Part shown: positions 33,883 to 42,690 of the stretch, one piece after another
Layout of the letters: each line of letters begins with the position of its first letter
How positions within the stretch are numbered: position 1 is the stretch's first letter
Assembly (NCBI RefSeq): GCF_012726265.1
Contig: NZ_JAASAG010000001.1
Span: forward strand, 496,001-560,000
Direction: 5' to 3'
Length of the DNA: 64,000 nucleotides
From: Streptomyces sp. HNM0575
GTDB lineage: Bacteria; Actinomycetota; Actinomycetes; Streptomycetales; Streptomycetaceae
The notes under the pieces: generated by a model
What the model was told of the DNA's origin: nothing
Databases searched by the model: none
What the model saw: the letters and a program-made list of their open reading frames with translations, nothing else
Made by a program: the position numbers and the translations under genes

Positions 33883-35184
33883 GTGACAGAAGGAACAGAC
33901 GGGCGGCGGGACGTGAGCGGCGGCACGGCGGCAGGACCGGGTCCCGGCCCGGGTCCGGGTCCGGGTCCGGGTCCGGCGGAGCCGTGGGAGCCCGGCACGG
34001 ACGCCGGACGTGAGGAGCGGGTGCGGGCCGACGTGGCGGACGCCCGGCGCATCGTCGTCAAGGTCGGCTCCTCCTCCCTCACCACGGCCGCGGGCGGTCT
34101 CGACGCGGACCGTGTCGACGCCCTCGTCGACGTACTGGCCAAGCACGCCGCGGCGGACGGCGGCGGCCCGAGGGGCCGGAGCGGCTCGGGAGGCGGCGCA
34201 CCGCAGCGGGAGATCGTGCTGGTCTCCTCCGGCGCCATCGCCGCCGGCCTCGCACCGCTGGGTCTGCCGAAGCGGCCCCGCGACCTCGCGCGCCAGCAGG
34301 CCGCCGCGAGCGTCGGACAGGGGCTGCTGGTCGCCCGCTACACCGCGTCGTTCGCGCGCTACGGGCGCCGAGTCGGCCAGGTGCTGCTCACCTCCGACGA
34401 CACCAGCCGCCGCGCGCACTACCGCAACGCGTACCGCACCCTGGAGCAGCTGCTCGCGATGGGCGCCGTGCCCGTCGTCAACGAGAACGACACCGTCGCC
34501 ACGGAGGAGATCCGCTTCGGCGACAACGACCGTCTCGCCGCGCTCGTCGCCCATCTCGTACGGGCGGACCTGCTGGTGCTGCTCTCCGACGTCGACGGCC
34601 TCTACGACGGCGATCCCGCGTCCCCCGGCACCTCCCGGATCACCGAGGTCACGAGTCCCCGCGATCTGGACGGCGTGGAGATCGGCAGTGCGGGCAGCGC
34701 GGGCGTCGGCAGCGGCGGCATGGTGACCAAGGTGGAGGCCGCGCGCATCGCCGCGGCGGCGGGAGTCCCGGTGGTGCTGGCCTCGGCCACGCACGCGGCG
34801 GACGCGCTCGCGGGCCGCCGCACCGGCACGTACTTCCACCGCACGGGCCGCCGCGCCGCCGGCCGGCTGCTGTGGCTGGCGCACGCGTCGACGCCGCGGG
34901 GTGCGCTGACGCTGGACGACGGCGCAGTACGGGCCGTGGTGCAGCGGCGGATGTCGCTGCTGGCGGCCGGAATCGCGGGCGTCGAGGGCGAGTTCGCGGC
35001 CGGCGACCCCGTCGAGCTGCGCGACGAGCGGGGCGTCGCAGTGGCCCGCGGCCTGGTCAATTTCGACGCCAAGGAGATCCCGCAGCTGCTGGGCCGCTCC
35101 ACGCCGGAGCTGGCGCGCGAACTGGGGCCCGCGTACGAGCGGGAGATCGTGCACCGGGACGACCTGGTGCTTCTCGACTCCTGA
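33883..35184 (+). CDS. proB: Glutamate 5-kinase
   Basis: First enzyme of proline synthesis: phosphorylates the gamma-carboxylate of glutamate. Amino-acid-kinase domain: RRIVVKVGSSSLTT, LVSSGAIAAGL, NENDTVATEEIRFGDND and LLSDVDGLYDGDP. C-terminal PUA domain (about 335-430). Most homologues begin almost at RRIVVKVG; here GTG 33883 adds about 48 residues including a Gly-Pro tract encoded by GGGTCC hexamers (33938-33976), and a Gly-rich insertion follows AKHAAADGG. GTG 33913 is another possible start. proA lies 1.1 kb downstream with one gene between. Confidence 0.95.
   Translation: MTEGTDGRRDVSGGTAAGPGPGPGPGPGPGPAEPWEPGTDAGREERVRADVADARRIVVKVGSSSLTTAAGGLDADRVDALVDVLAKHAAADGGGPRGRSGSGGGAPQREIVLVSSGAIAAGLAPLGLPKRPRDLARQQAAASVGQGLLVARYTASFARYGRRVGQVLLTSDDTSRRAHYRNAYRTLEQLLAMGAVPVVNENDTVATEEIRFGDNDRLAALVAHLVRADLLVLLSDVDGLYDGDPASPGTSRITEVTSPRDLDGVEIGSAGSAGVGSGGMVTKVEAARIAAAAGVPVVLASATHAADALAGRRTGTYFHRTGRRAAGRLLWLAHASTPRGALTLDDGAVRAVVQRRMSLLAAGIAGVEGEFAAGDPVELRDERGVAVARGLVNFDAKEIPQLLGRSTPELARELGPAYEREIVHRDDLVLLDS
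33951..33974 (+). repeat. Four exact GGGTCC hexamers in the proB 5' end
   Basis: Tandem GGGTCC encodes Gly-Pro dipeptides; imperfect copies precede it from 33938. Confidence 0.85.
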
Positions 35185-35235
35185 GCGTGCGCTCGGCAGT
35201 CGGCGGCGACTCCGCCCGGCGGTGCGGCAACAGGA

Positions 35236-35290
35236 CCGGAACATGGGCCGGAACGGGGCCGGAACATGGGCCGGAACGAGGGCCGGAGAA
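35236..35290. repeat. Tandem repeats after proB
   Basis: A 19-nt stretch beginning CCGGAACATGGGCC is present at 35236-35254 and again at 35259-35277, with shorter GGCCGGA copies on to 35290. It follows the proB stop by about 50 bp. Confidence 0.8.
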
Positions 35291-35404
35291 GGGGAACGGA
35301 AAGCGGGCCCCCAACTCACGGGTAGCCGCCCGCAAACGGGGCACGCGCACCCCTACGGCAGCGCTCGGGTGCGGACGCACGCCCTCGGTCCGCACCCCGC
35401 GTGA

Positions 35405-35620
35405 ATGGTTCGTGCAGAGGACGGGGGAGTGGTGTCCGAACCGTCATCGCCTCGCGGAAAAGACAAGCCTTTCCGCGGAGACCTTCCGGAAAACGGCCAC
35501 GCGGCCGGTCCCGGGCTGGTCAACTTTGTACAGGGGGTCGTGCGGCAGGCCGACGGCGCCCGGACTCTGAGCATCTCACCGGACGAGGAGGCCAACCGTG
35601 AGACGGCTGGTCAGCGTTGA
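35405..35620 (+). CDS. Candidate small ORF upstream of the 139-residue gene
   Basis: 71 codons from ATG 35405; GTG 35431 or 35434 would give a shorter form starting near SEPSSPRGKDK. The second half (LVNFVQGVVRQADGARTLSI) has strong third-position G/C and a plausible amphipathic helix; the first half does not. It overlaps the next gene's start by 23 bp in another frame. I do not recognise a family, and it could be non-coding promoter sequence. Confidence 0.3.
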   Translation: MVRAEDGGVVSEPSSPRGKDKPFRGDLPENGHAAGPGLVNFVQGVVRQADGARTLSISPDEEANRETAGQR

Positions 35621-36017
35621 CACCGAGCAGCGGGCCGAATCACGTACGGGCGGCGCGGATGCGGACAGGCGCGACCACGCCCGGCTGTGGCACATCACGC
35701 TGAGCGTCGCCGGCAAGGAGGCCCCCCTCAAGGAGGTGCGGCGGGCCCTGGAGCAGCTCGCCTACGACCACCCCTTTCTGCTGAACAGCCGGTACGCGAA
35801 CGATCACGCCGAGATCCGCTACTGGGAAGAGGCCCGAGACCTGCACGACGCCGCCGCCGTCGCCCTGCGGCTGTGGGGCGAGCACCGTACGTCGGCGAAG
35901 CTGCCTCCGTGGGAGATCGTCGGCCTGGAGGTCATCGGCCGCGCGACGTATCAGCAGCGGGTGGCCGAGGGGTACGGCCCGCCGCCCGCAGCGTCGATGG
36001 GCGTCCACCCCTTCTGA
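35598..36017 (+). CDS. Conserved hypothetical protein between proB and proA
   Basis: A 139-residue acidic protein that I know only as a conserved actinomycete hypothetical in this position. It contains LWHITLSVAGKEAPLKEVRR, LEQLAYDHPFLLNSRYANDH and AEIRYWEEARDLHDAAAVAL, suggesting an alpha/beta fold of ACT- or ferredoxin-like size. No catalytic motif is apparent. GTG 35598 has GAGGAGG 6 nt upstream. Confidence 0.85.
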   Translation: MRRLVSVDTEQRAESRTGGADADRRDHARLWHITLSVAGKEAPLKEVRRALEQLAYDHPFLLNSRYANDHAEIRYWEEARDLHDAAAVALRLWGEHRTSAKLPPWEIVGLEVIGRATYQQRVAEGYGPPPAASMGVHPF

Positions 36018-36203
36018 CCGAGGTCTCCGGGCCCTTCTGACCGAGGCGCCCCTTGGCCGGGGCCCTCTCCGGCCGGGTCCGGTTCCCGTCCGGGTCGAGT
36101 TCGGTCCCGCAGCCCGCCCCTCCCGCCGGGGCATCCCTCCGGCCCCGCCCGGCTCTCGTCCAGGGCCGCGCTCCCGCCTGCGCCTCGCCCCCGGCCGGGC
36201 CCC

Positions 36204-36237
36204 GCTCTCGTCCGGGGCCCGCTCTCGTCCGGGGCCC
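36204..36237. repeat. Exact 17-bp tandem repeat before proA
   Basis: GCTCTCGTCCGGGGCCC is repeated head to tail; related degenerate copies extend back to about 36150. The 278-bp gap holds no other feature except the proA promoter. Confidence 0.85.
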
Positions 36238-36282
36238 GTCCCGCACCCTGGGACGGCACGCCGTCCGTGACCCGCCCGTCGT

Positions 36283-36288
36283 TAAGCT
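36283..36288 (+). promoter_or_regulatory. proA: -10 element of a leaderless proA promoter
   Basis: TAAGCT lies 7 nt before ATG 36296, and no ribosome-binding site is present. Confidence 0.55.
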
Positions 36289-36295
36289 CGGGACC

Positions 36296-37555
36296 ATGAG
36301 CGCACCGCAGAATTCGCCCGTCACCGAGACCGCCCGCCGCGCCAAGGAGGCCGCCGCCGAGCTCGCCCCGCTGCCGCGCACGGTCCGCGACGCGGCCCTG
36401 CTCGCGGTCGCCGACGCGCTCACCGCCCGCACCGACGAGATCGTCGCCGCCAACGCGGCCGACGTGGACAAGGCCCGCGCCGCCGGCACCCCGGACGCCA
36501 TCGTGGACCGGCTCACGCTCACCCCCGAGCGCATCGCGGCCATCGCCTCCGACGTGCGCGACGTCGTGGCCCTCCCCGACCCCGTCGGCGAGGTCCTGCG
36601 CGGCTCGACGCTGCCCAACGGGCTCGAACTGCGCCAGATCCGCGTGCCCCTCGGGGTCGTCGGCATCATCTACGAGGCACGCCCCAACGTCACCGTCGAC
36701 GCCGCCGCGCTGTGCCTGAAGTCCGGCAACGCCGTGCTGCTGCGCGGCTCCTCGTCCGCGTACGCCTCCAACGGCGCGCTCGTCGAGGTGCTGCGCGACG
36801 CCGTCGCGGGCGCCGGAGTGCCCGCCGACGCCGTGCAGCTCGTGCCCGGCGAGAGCCGCGACAGCGTCCGCGAACTCATGCGCGCACGCGGCCTGGTGGA
36901 CGTGCTGATCCCGCGCGGCGGCGCCTCGCTGATCCGCTCCGTGGTCGAGGAGTCCACCGTCCCCGTCATCGAGACCGGCGTGGGCAACTGCCACGTGTAC
37001 GTCGACGAGGCCGCCGACATCGACACGGCCCTCGCCGTCCTCGTCAACTCCAAGGCGCAGCGCCCCAGCGTCTGCAACGCCGCCGAGACCGTGCTCGTAC
37101 ACGAAGGAGTGGCGGGGGAGTTCCTGCCGCGCGCGGTGGCGGCCCTCGCCGAGGCAGGCGTGACGGTGCACGGCGACGAGGCGTGGCAGAAGGCGGGCCC
37201 GGAGGTCGTTCCGGCGACGGAGGAGGACTGGGGCACCGAGTACCTCTCGTACGACATCGCCGCGGCCGTCGTGCCGTCACTGGACGCCGCGGTACGGCAC
37301 ATCCGCGAGTGGACCTCGGGCCACACGGAGGCGATCGTCACCCGCGACACCGCCGCGGCCCGCCGGTTCACCGCGCTCGTCGACTCGACGGCCGTGATGG
37401 TCAACGCGTCGACGCGCTTCACCGACGGCGGCCAGTTCGGATTCGGAGCGGAGATCGGCATCTCCACGCAGAAGCTGCACGCGCGCGGCCCGATGGGCCT
37501 GCCGGAGCTCACGTCGACGAAGTACGTGGTGACCGGGGACGGCCACACGCGCTGA
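36296..37555 (+). CDS. proA: Glutamate-5-semialdehyde dehydrogenase (gamma-glutamyl phosphate reductase)
   Basis: Second enzyme of proline synthesis, NADPH-dependent reduction of glutamyl 5-phosphate. 419 residues, normal length. Aldehyde-dehydrogenase fold: [48 protein letters not shown] and the catalytic Cys in [11 protein letters not shown] 36296 matches the family N-terminus; the frame is open 80 codons further upstream through repeats without homology. It seems to have its own promoter. Confidence 0.98.
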   Translation: MSAPQNSPVTETARRAKEAAAELAPLPRTVRDAALLAVADALTARTDEIVAANAADVDKARAAGTPDAIVDRLTLTPERIAAIASDVRDVVALPDPVGEVLRGSTLPNGLELRQIRVPLGVVGIIYEARPNVTVDAAALCLKSGNAVLLRGSSSAYASNGALVEVLRDAVAGAGVPADAVQLVPGESRDSVRELMRARGLVDVLIPRGGASLIRSVVEESTVPVIETGVGNCHVYVDEAADIDTALAVLVNSKAQRPSVCNAAETVLVHEGVAGEFLPRAVAALAEAGVTVHGDEAWQKAGPEVVPATEEDWGTEYLSYDIAAAVVPSLDAAVRHIREWTSGHTEAIVTRDTAAARRFTALVDSTAVMVNASTRFTDGGQFGFGAEIGISTQKLHARGPMGLPELTSTKYVVTGDGHTR

Positions 37556-37712
37556 GCGGCGGCGGACACGGGACCGCCCACGGCGGTCCGCCGGGACCGG
37601 GCCCCCGCACCTCGTGGGGACAGGCAAGGGCACAAGTGCGCCCCGGCGGCCTGCGGTTATTGCTCTTGTGATGGAATCCCGCTTCTCCCTGCCCTTATTG
37701 ACCGCAAAGGTC

Positions 37713-37718
37713 TACGCT
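37713..37718 (+). promoter_or_regulatory. -10 element before the SCO2584-type gene
   Basis: TACGCT is 6 nt before GTG 37725. A TTGACC at 37698 is too close (9 bp) to be its -35. Confidence 0.4.
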
Positions 37719-37724
37719 GACAGC

Positions 37725-38624
37725 GTGCCGGACGACGTGGGGGGCCTGCCGTTCCCGGACGGTGACGAGCCCGAGTACCACTACGGGGCCGCGGACGAGG
37801 AGTTCGCCGCCCTGGTGCTCGACGAGGACTTCGTACGGTCAGCACCCGTGCACGAGCCCACCGCCGTGGAACGCATATTGGCGGCCGCCCAGTCGCATCC
37901 CGAGAGCGAGACCGCCCGCGGCTTCGAGGACGGCTACGGCTACGGGCCGGGCGCGGACGGCGAGTTCGGCTTCGGCGACGACCCCGGCGGCCACGAGGGC
38001 CACGAGGGCCCGGAACGCCTGGACGGCCTGGCCGGGCCGGAGGAAGCGGACGACGAGGACGACGACGAAGGCCGGTTCGACCGCTCCGACTACACCGAGT
38101 ACCTGGAGCCGGGCGACGGCGAGGAGTACGACCACTACGAGTCCCACGGGCCGGGCCGGTATGAGCCGTACGGCCCGTACGATCACAACTCCTTCGGGGA
38201 CACCGGGCGTTGGACCGCGTACCAGTACGGCCGCTTCGCCCCCTTCGACCAGTACGACCAGTACGGGCAGTACATCCGCTTCGGTCCCGGGCGCCGCTAC
38301 GACCCCCGTTTCGACCTCGGCGAGGAGCACGGCTCCGACTTCCGCAGGCCGCGCCCCGCACACGCCAGGCACGGCGCCTCCACGCACCGCCGCCCCTACC
38401 GCGGTCACGCCCGCTGGCAGCGGCCCGTGGCGTGGCTGCTCGCCCTGGTGATGGGCATCGGCATGGTCGCCCTCGCGCTCGGCGCCGTGTACCGCGGTAC
38501 GTCGCAGCAGCGCCAGGACCCCACACCGCCGCCCGCGACGACGGGCGTCGACTCCTCGGGCAAGGGGCACGAGGGAGCACAGCAGCGGCTGCCGGGCATC
38601 CCGGTGCAGCCGGGCACCGGCTGA
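37725..38624 (+). CDS. SCO2584-type spore-wall membrane protein
   Basis: A 299-residue protein with an acidic, Tyr/Gly-rich cytoplasmic region, one membrane helix (about 230-250, WLLALVMGIGMVALALGAVY) and a short outer tail. The N-terminus VPDDVGGLPFPDGDEPEYHY and the block LDEDFVRSAPVHEPTAVERI match what I recall of SCO2584, an MreB-interacting member of the Streptomyces spore-wall synthesising complex. GTG 37725 is chosen for that N-terminus and its -10 spacing; GTG 37671 is the longer alternative. The middle is a tyrosine-rich tract with many Asp-Gln-Tyr-type triplets. Confidence 0.82.
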   Translation: MPDDVGGLPFPDGDEPEYHYGAADEEFAALVLDEDFVRSAPVHEPTAVERILAAAQSHPESETARGFEDGYGYGPGADGEFGFGDDPGGHEGHEGPERLDGLAGPEEADDEDDDEGRFDRSDYTEYLEPGDGEEYDHYESHGPGRYEPYGPYDHNSFGDTGRWTAYQYGRFAPFDQYDQYGQYIRFGPGRRYDPRFDLGEEHGSDFRRPRPAHARHGASTHRRPYRGHARWQRPVAWLLALVMGIGMVALALGAVYRGTSQQRQDPTPPPATTGVDSSGKGHEGAQQRLPGIPVQPGTG

Positions 38625-38650
38625 CCGCCCGCCCCCCCGGACCGCTGGAC

Positions 38651-38690
38651 GGTCCGTACGCCGGAAGATCGCGGTCCGTACGCCGGAAGA
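38651..38690. repeat. 18-bp direct repeat, 22-bp period
   Basis: GGTCCGTACGCCGGAAGA is present at 38651-38668 and 38673-38690, in the 276-bp gap between the two wall-complex membrane genes. Confidence 0.88.
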
Positions 38691-38865
38691 CCGCTGGAGC
38701 CGCCCGTTCCGCCCCGTTCGCGGTCACGTTCACGCTGCTCACGAAGGCGGGCGCGGCCCTCGCGCGAAGCGCCGAATGCGGCCCGTACGGTCACGGTCTC
38801 TTCACGTCACGGCGACGAGTCGTTCACGAACACGCGAATCGGTCGGTTTACCCCCGCACCGAAGC

Positions 38866-38894
38866 GTTTACGGACGGCCGGGCGGACCTACTCT
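38866..38894 (+). promoter_or_regulatory. Promoter of the SCO2583-type gene
   Basis: GTTTAC (38866-38871), 17-bp spacer, TACTCT (38889-38894), then 6 nt to ATG 38901: a leaderless arrangement. Confidence 0.5.
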
Positions 38895-38900
38895 GTTGGT

Positions 38901-40058
38901 ATGGCCGGGCGAGGCAATCCCCCAGAGGGAACACCCGACGACGCCTCCGGGGGCGACGACGAGTATCGCGACGACTATCGATCCGTCGTCTTCGACGAGT
39001 CCTTCATCAAGGCTGCCCGGCTACAGGAGTTCTCCGCGCGCGAGCGCATGGAGGACGAGGGTCACGCAGCCGTGCGCAACCGCTCCTACCCGCTCGCCGG
39101 GGACGCCGCCGACGCCGAGCTGAACACGCCCTACGGACGGGAGTCCATCACCGCCTCGCGCCAGGGCATCGTCCTGGTGCTGCTGATCGTCCTCGCCTTC
39201 GGCACGGCGATCTACATGGGCATCCGCAACCCGTACCAGGCACCGGCCGACCCGCCTCCCGAACCGATGCGCAACGCCCTGCTGCCGCTCGCCCCCCGCG
39301 ACGAGGTGCCCGGCGGCACCCCCGACGACCTCTACAAGCACAGCCCTGCCGCCCATTTCCGTGCCGGGGCCGACGGCGTGACGCTGCCGCCCGCGCGGCG
39401 CACTCGGCACTTCTCCGAGAGCCAGGTGCTGTCCGCGCTGACGGCCGCCAAGGAGTACGTCGTCACCAGCTCGCTCGACCCGTCCGTGCTCAGCGGCAAC
39501 GCCGTCCGCGACGTGCGGATAATGCTCGACCCGGCGCAGCAGGAGCAGTTCGACCAGAGCACCGACCATCCGCGCAACGACGGCCGGCACTCCGCGACCG
39601 GCTGGATGGTCCGCTTCGACCCGTCGAAGACGACGCTCGCCGACTCCCGGATCCGCGTCAACGGCGCGATGACGGTGCAGGAATCGGGAGCGGACGCGCT
39701 GGAGGTCGTCGCCGACCACGCCTTCGTGTACGCGGTGCGGGCCACCGAGGAGGGCGACGGCAAGCAGGCCGAGGCGAAGTCCTCCCTGTTCACCGTGCGG
39801 CGCGAAGTGCGCTTCCAGATCGACCGCGAGGACCTCCGGCGGCAGCAACTGAGGGTGCAGCAGGTGTCGATGCGGGCCGGGCCGCTGCCCTGCTCCGCCG
39901 ACATGTCGGACGCGCTGGAGCCGCTGCTCGCCGGTGAGAAGGCCAAGGACGACAGCGCGGCGGGCACCGACCCGTACGCGCGCGGACGGTCGTCGGCCTC
40001 CCTGTGCGGTGTGCTCTCCAGCAGCTCACAGCCGAGCCCGGCGGCGAAGGACAGCTAG
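38901..40058 (+). CDS. SCO2583-type membrane protein
   Basis: A 385-residue protein with one N-terminal membrane helix (about 84-106, GIVLVLLIVLAFGTAIYMGI) and a large extracytoplasmic domain. Before the helix lies VFDESFIKAARLQEFSARER, which aligns with LDEDFVRSAPVHEPTAVER of the preceding gene, so the two are paralogues in their cytoplasmic parts. The outer domain has no enzyme motif I can name. In S. coelicolor the equivalent gene neighbours SCO2584. ATG 38901 lacks a ribosome-binding site. Confidence 0.83.
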   Translation: MAGRGNPPEGTPDDASGGDDEYRDDYRSVVFDESFIKAARLQEFSARERMEDEGHAAVRNRSYPLAGDAADAELNTPYGRESITASRQGIVLVLLIVLAFGTAIYMGIRNPYQAPADPPPEPMRNALLPLAPRDEVPGGTPDDLYKHSPAAHFRAGADGVTLPPARRTRHFSESQVLSALTAAKEYVVTSSLDPSVLSGNAVRDVRIMLDPAQQEQFDQSTDHPRNDGRHSATGWMVRFDPSKTTLADSRIRVNGAMTVQESGADALEVVADHAFVYAVRATEEGDGKQAEAKSSLFTVRREVRFQIDREDLRRQQLRVQQVSMRAGPLPCSADMSDALEPLLAGEKAKDDSAAGTDPYARGRSSASLCGVLSSSSQPSPAAKDS

Positions 40059-40190
40059 CGCTCCGGTCCGGTCGGTCCGTCCGGCGGGTGCCGGAGCGGG
40101 CGGCCGGTACGCGGGTACGTACTCCCTCGTGCCGGGCTCGTGCGGGCGGATGTGCGGCGTGCCGTGGTCGCCGCCTGGGCGGCGCCGCTC

Positions 40191-41345
40191 TCAGGCCGAA
40201 CTGCCGCTCCCCGTGCTGCCGTTGCCGTTTGCGCCGCCGCCGCCGCTGTCGCCGGAACCGGAGCCGGAGCCGGAGCCGGAGCCGGAACCGGAGCCCGATC
40301 CGGGCCCGTCGCCGCCGGCGTTCCTTCCGGTGAAGGTGTCGCGCAGCTTGCCGCCCAGGTCGCCCGCGCCGCCGGCGATGTCGCGTACGAGACCCATCAG
40401 CGGGTCCTTGCTGTTCTTGAACGACTCGGTGTAGTGGCCCGCCGACTGCTTGAACGACTCGGAGACCGAGGTCTGCTTGTCGTCCTCACGCTTGTCGTAG
40501 TGGCCGTCCATGATGCGCTGGTAGTCGCGGCTCTCGGCCCACTTCTTCAGCTCCGCGGCGCGCACCGCTGTGAAGGGGTGGCTCCGTGGCAGCACGTTCA
40601 TGATCTTCAGTACGGAGTCCCGGATGTCGCCGCCCGACTCGTACTCCTCGGCCTGCGCGAGGAAGGAGTCGACGTTCATCTCGTGCAGGTGGTTGCCGCC
40701 CGCGAGCTTCATCAGAGCGCGCAGCGAGGCGTTCAGGTCCTGCCCGACGAGCAGCCCCGCACGGTCAGCCGACAGCTCCGACTTGCGGAACCACTCGCGC
40801 AGCGCCGTCACTATCGCCATGATCGCGACGTTCCCGAGCGGGATCCAGGCGACCTTGAGGGCGAGGTTGGTCAGGAACAGCAGGATCGTGCGGTAGACGG
40901 CGTGGCCCGAGAGGGCGTGGCCCACCTCGTGGCCGATGACCGCGCGCATCTCCTCCTCGTCGAGCAGCTCGACGAGGCCGGTGGTGAGGACGATGACGGG
41001 AGCGTCGAGGCCGATGCACATGGCGTTCGGCTTCGGGTCCTGACTCACGTACATCGGCGGGACCTTCTCCAGGTCCAGTATGTAACAGGCGTCCCGCAGC
41101 ATCGAGTTGAGGTGCGCGAACTGCTCGTCGTTGACGCGTACCGAGTTGGCGAGGAAGAGCAGCCGGAGGCTGCGCTCCGTCACCAGTCCGCTCAGTGCCT
41201 TGAAGACCGAGTCGAAACCGCTGAGTTTGCGCAACGCGACGAGCGCCGAGCGGTCCGAGGGATGTTCGTAGGTCCGGGAGGAGATCCCCGGGAAGCGGCG
41301 CCGGTTGCGGCCGGGCAGCCGCTCGGTGCCTGCGTTGTCGCTCAT
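40191..41345 (-). CDS. M48-family zinc metallopeptidase
   Basis: A 384-residue membrane protease related to HtpX/Ste24. The zinc motif is HEVGH in AVIGHEVGHALSGH, with the downstream Glu in SELSADRAGLL. Two hydrophobic segments follow the motif (TILLFLTNLALKVAWIPL and neighbours). The C-terminus (about 330-384) is a Gly-Ser repeat produced by CCGGAG hexamers. ATG 41345 (MSDNAGTERLPG) has GGGGGAA upstream. It is transcribed against the wall-complex genes. Substrate unknown; envelope quality control is the family role. Confidence 0.92.
   Translation of the reverse strand: MSDNAGTERLPGRNRRRFPGISSRTYEHPSDRSALVALRKLSGFDSVFKALSGLVTERSLRLLFLANSVRVNDEQFAHLNSMLRDACYILDLEKVPPMYVSQDPKPNAMCIGLDAPVIVLTTGLVELLDEEEMRAVIGHEVGHALSGHAVYRTILLFLTNLALKVAWIPLGNVAIMAIVTALREWFRKSELSADRAGLLVGQDLNASLRALMKLAGGNHLHEMNVDSFLAQAEEYESGGDIRDSVLKIMNVLPRSHPFTAVRAAELKKWAESRDYQRIMDGHYDKREDDKQTSVSESFKQSAGHYTESFKNSKDPLMGLVRDIAGGAGDLGGKLRDTFTGRNAGGDGPGSGSGSGSGSGSGSGSGDSGGGGANGNGSTGSGSSA
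40252..40293. repeat. Seven hexamers in the M48 gene 3' end
   Basis: CCGGAG/CCGGAA hexamers in tandem encode the Gly-Ser tail. The same hexamer array occurs at 53305-53346 in the ROK kinase gene. Confidence 0.92.
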
Positions 41346-41722
41346 CGCGTTCCCCCTGTCGCTTTCATCACCGTTCACGGTGGGTCGAGTTCAGCCTAGG
41401 CGCTCGGAACCGGATGCCCGGGGCGAACGCGTCCGGTAGGGACCCGGACGTGGGGAGGAGACGTCACAGGGGCCCCGGAGGGTTGCGTTACTGAGGAGAA
41501 CGCCGGAGAACGACGGAGAACGCCGCAGAACGCCGGTGAACCAAGCGGAATCGGGGGGATCCGGGGAGGATCGGGAGGAGGAAGTGCGAAGCCGGGACGA
41601 CGAGTCGGGGCCAACGAGGCCGGCGCAAGCGAGAGGTGGCGTGAGCGCGCGGAAGGGCCCCGCTTACGATGTCCAGCACACGACGTACTGTCCGGCCCAC
41701 ACGTGGATAGGTCCTGCCGACG
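41346..41722. other. Intergenic region with four 10-bp repeats
   Basis: 377 bp between divergent genes. GAGAACGCCG-type units repeat four times at 41496-41535. A minus-strand TAGGCT (41400-41395) may serve the M48 gene, and TAGGTC at 41708-41713 may serve the small membrane gene. No other gene was seen. Confidence 0.5.
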
Positions 41723-41887
41723 ATGATGCTTCCCAGCGCCGCACACCACGCCTTCGCCACCCTGGCCTCCGAGGGCAGCGAGCACTCCGAGCACGACCCG
41801 GTGCTCCCCTTCATCACCGGCGGCGGTGCCCTGCTGGCCCTGCTCCTGCTGCTGTGGATCACCACCCGCTTCAACCGGGACCGCTGA
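41723..41887 (+). CDS. Small single-pass membrane protein upstream of nadD
   Basis: A 54-residue protein in a different frame from nadD. It has a polar His/Glu-rich N-terminus ([12 protein letters not shown]), one strong membrane helix ([19 protein letters not shown], about 30-49) and a basic end, FNRDR. Almost every third position is G or C. I recall similar tiny proteins next to nadD in streptomycetes. ATG 41726 is an equally good start. It ends 176 bp before nadD. Function unknown. Confidence 0.8.
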   Translation: MMLPSAAHHAFATLASEGSEHSEHDPVLPFITGGGALLALLLLLWITTRFNRDR

Positions 41888-42049
41888 CCCCGGAGCACGC
41901 CGGGCACGAGCGGGAGCACGCCGGGCGCGGGCGCCGCGTCGTCGCCGTAAGCGGTGCTCCGCGGGCACGCCCGCCGGGGCGTCCGCCCGTGCCGTCCGGC
42001 GGGTCCTCCGCGTCGTACAGGCGGAGCAGCGGAGCGAGGGCCGAGGGGA

Positions 42050-42055
42050 TAAGGT
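42050..42055 (+). promoter_or_regulatory. nadD: -10 element of a leaderless nadD promoter
   Basis: TAAGGT lies 8 nt before ATG 42064. Confidence 0.45.
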
Positions 42056-42063
42056 CGGCGGGC

Positions 42064-42690
42064 ATGGGAGAGGACATAGTGCCCGGCACCGGCAAGCGGC
42101 GGCTGGGAGTGATGGGCGGGACGTTCGACCCGGTCCACCACGGGCACCTCGTCGCCGCGAGCGAGGTGGCCACGCGTTTCCACCTCGACGAGGTGGTCTT
42201 CGTGCCCACCGGGCAGCCGTGGCAGAAGACCCACCAGCAGGTCTCGCCCGCCGAGGACCGCTATCTGATGACGGTCATCGCCACGGCCTCCAACCCGCAG
42301 TTCTCCGTCAGCCGCATCGACATCGACCGCGGCGGCCGTACGTACACCATCGACACCCTGCGTGATCTGCGGGCCGCCAACCCGGACACCGACCTCTTCT
42401 TCATCACCGGTGCCGACGCCCTCGCCCAGATCCTCGGCTGGCGCGACGCCGACGAACTCTTCTCCCTCGCCCACTTCATCGGCGCCACCCGCCCCGGTCA
42501 CACCCTGACCGACCCGGGCCTGCCGGACGGCGGGGTCTCGCTCGTGGAGGTGCCGGCGCTGGCCATCTCCTCCACGGACTGCCGCGCACGGGTGCGCAGG
42601 GGCGACCCCGTCTGGTATCTGGTGCCGGACGGTGTGGTGCGCTACATCAACAAGCGGGGGCTGTACGGGGAGGAGGCGCCCCAGTCATGA
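42064..42690 (+). CDS. nadD: Nicotinate-nucleotide adenylyltransferase
   Basis: NAD biosynthesis: nicotinate mononucleotide + ATP to deamido-NAD. 208 residues. Nucleotidyltransferase motif [18 protein letters not shown] with the HxGH signature, [21 protein letters not shown] (the ISxT-like motif) and [14 protein letters not shown] 42064 gives a 15-residue lead before the motif, normal for Streptomyces. Its stop overlaps the ATG of the LCP gene (ATGA). Confidence 0.97.
   Translation: MGEDIVPGTGKRRLGVMGGTFDPVHHGHLVAASEVATRFHLDEVVFVPTGQPWQKTHQQVSPAEDRYLMTVIATASNPQFSVSRIDIDRGGRTYTIDTLRDLRAANPDTDLFFITGADALAQILGWRDADELFSLAHFIGATRPGHTLTDPGLPDGGVSLVEVPALAISSTDCRARVRRGDPVWYLVPDGVVRYINKRGLYGEEAPQS

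Noticed and set aside
37698..37718. TTGACC plus TACGCT as a promoter pair before the SCO2584-type gene
   Set aside because: The spacer is only 9 bp, far from the 16-19 bp needed. The -10 alone was kept as a weak call.
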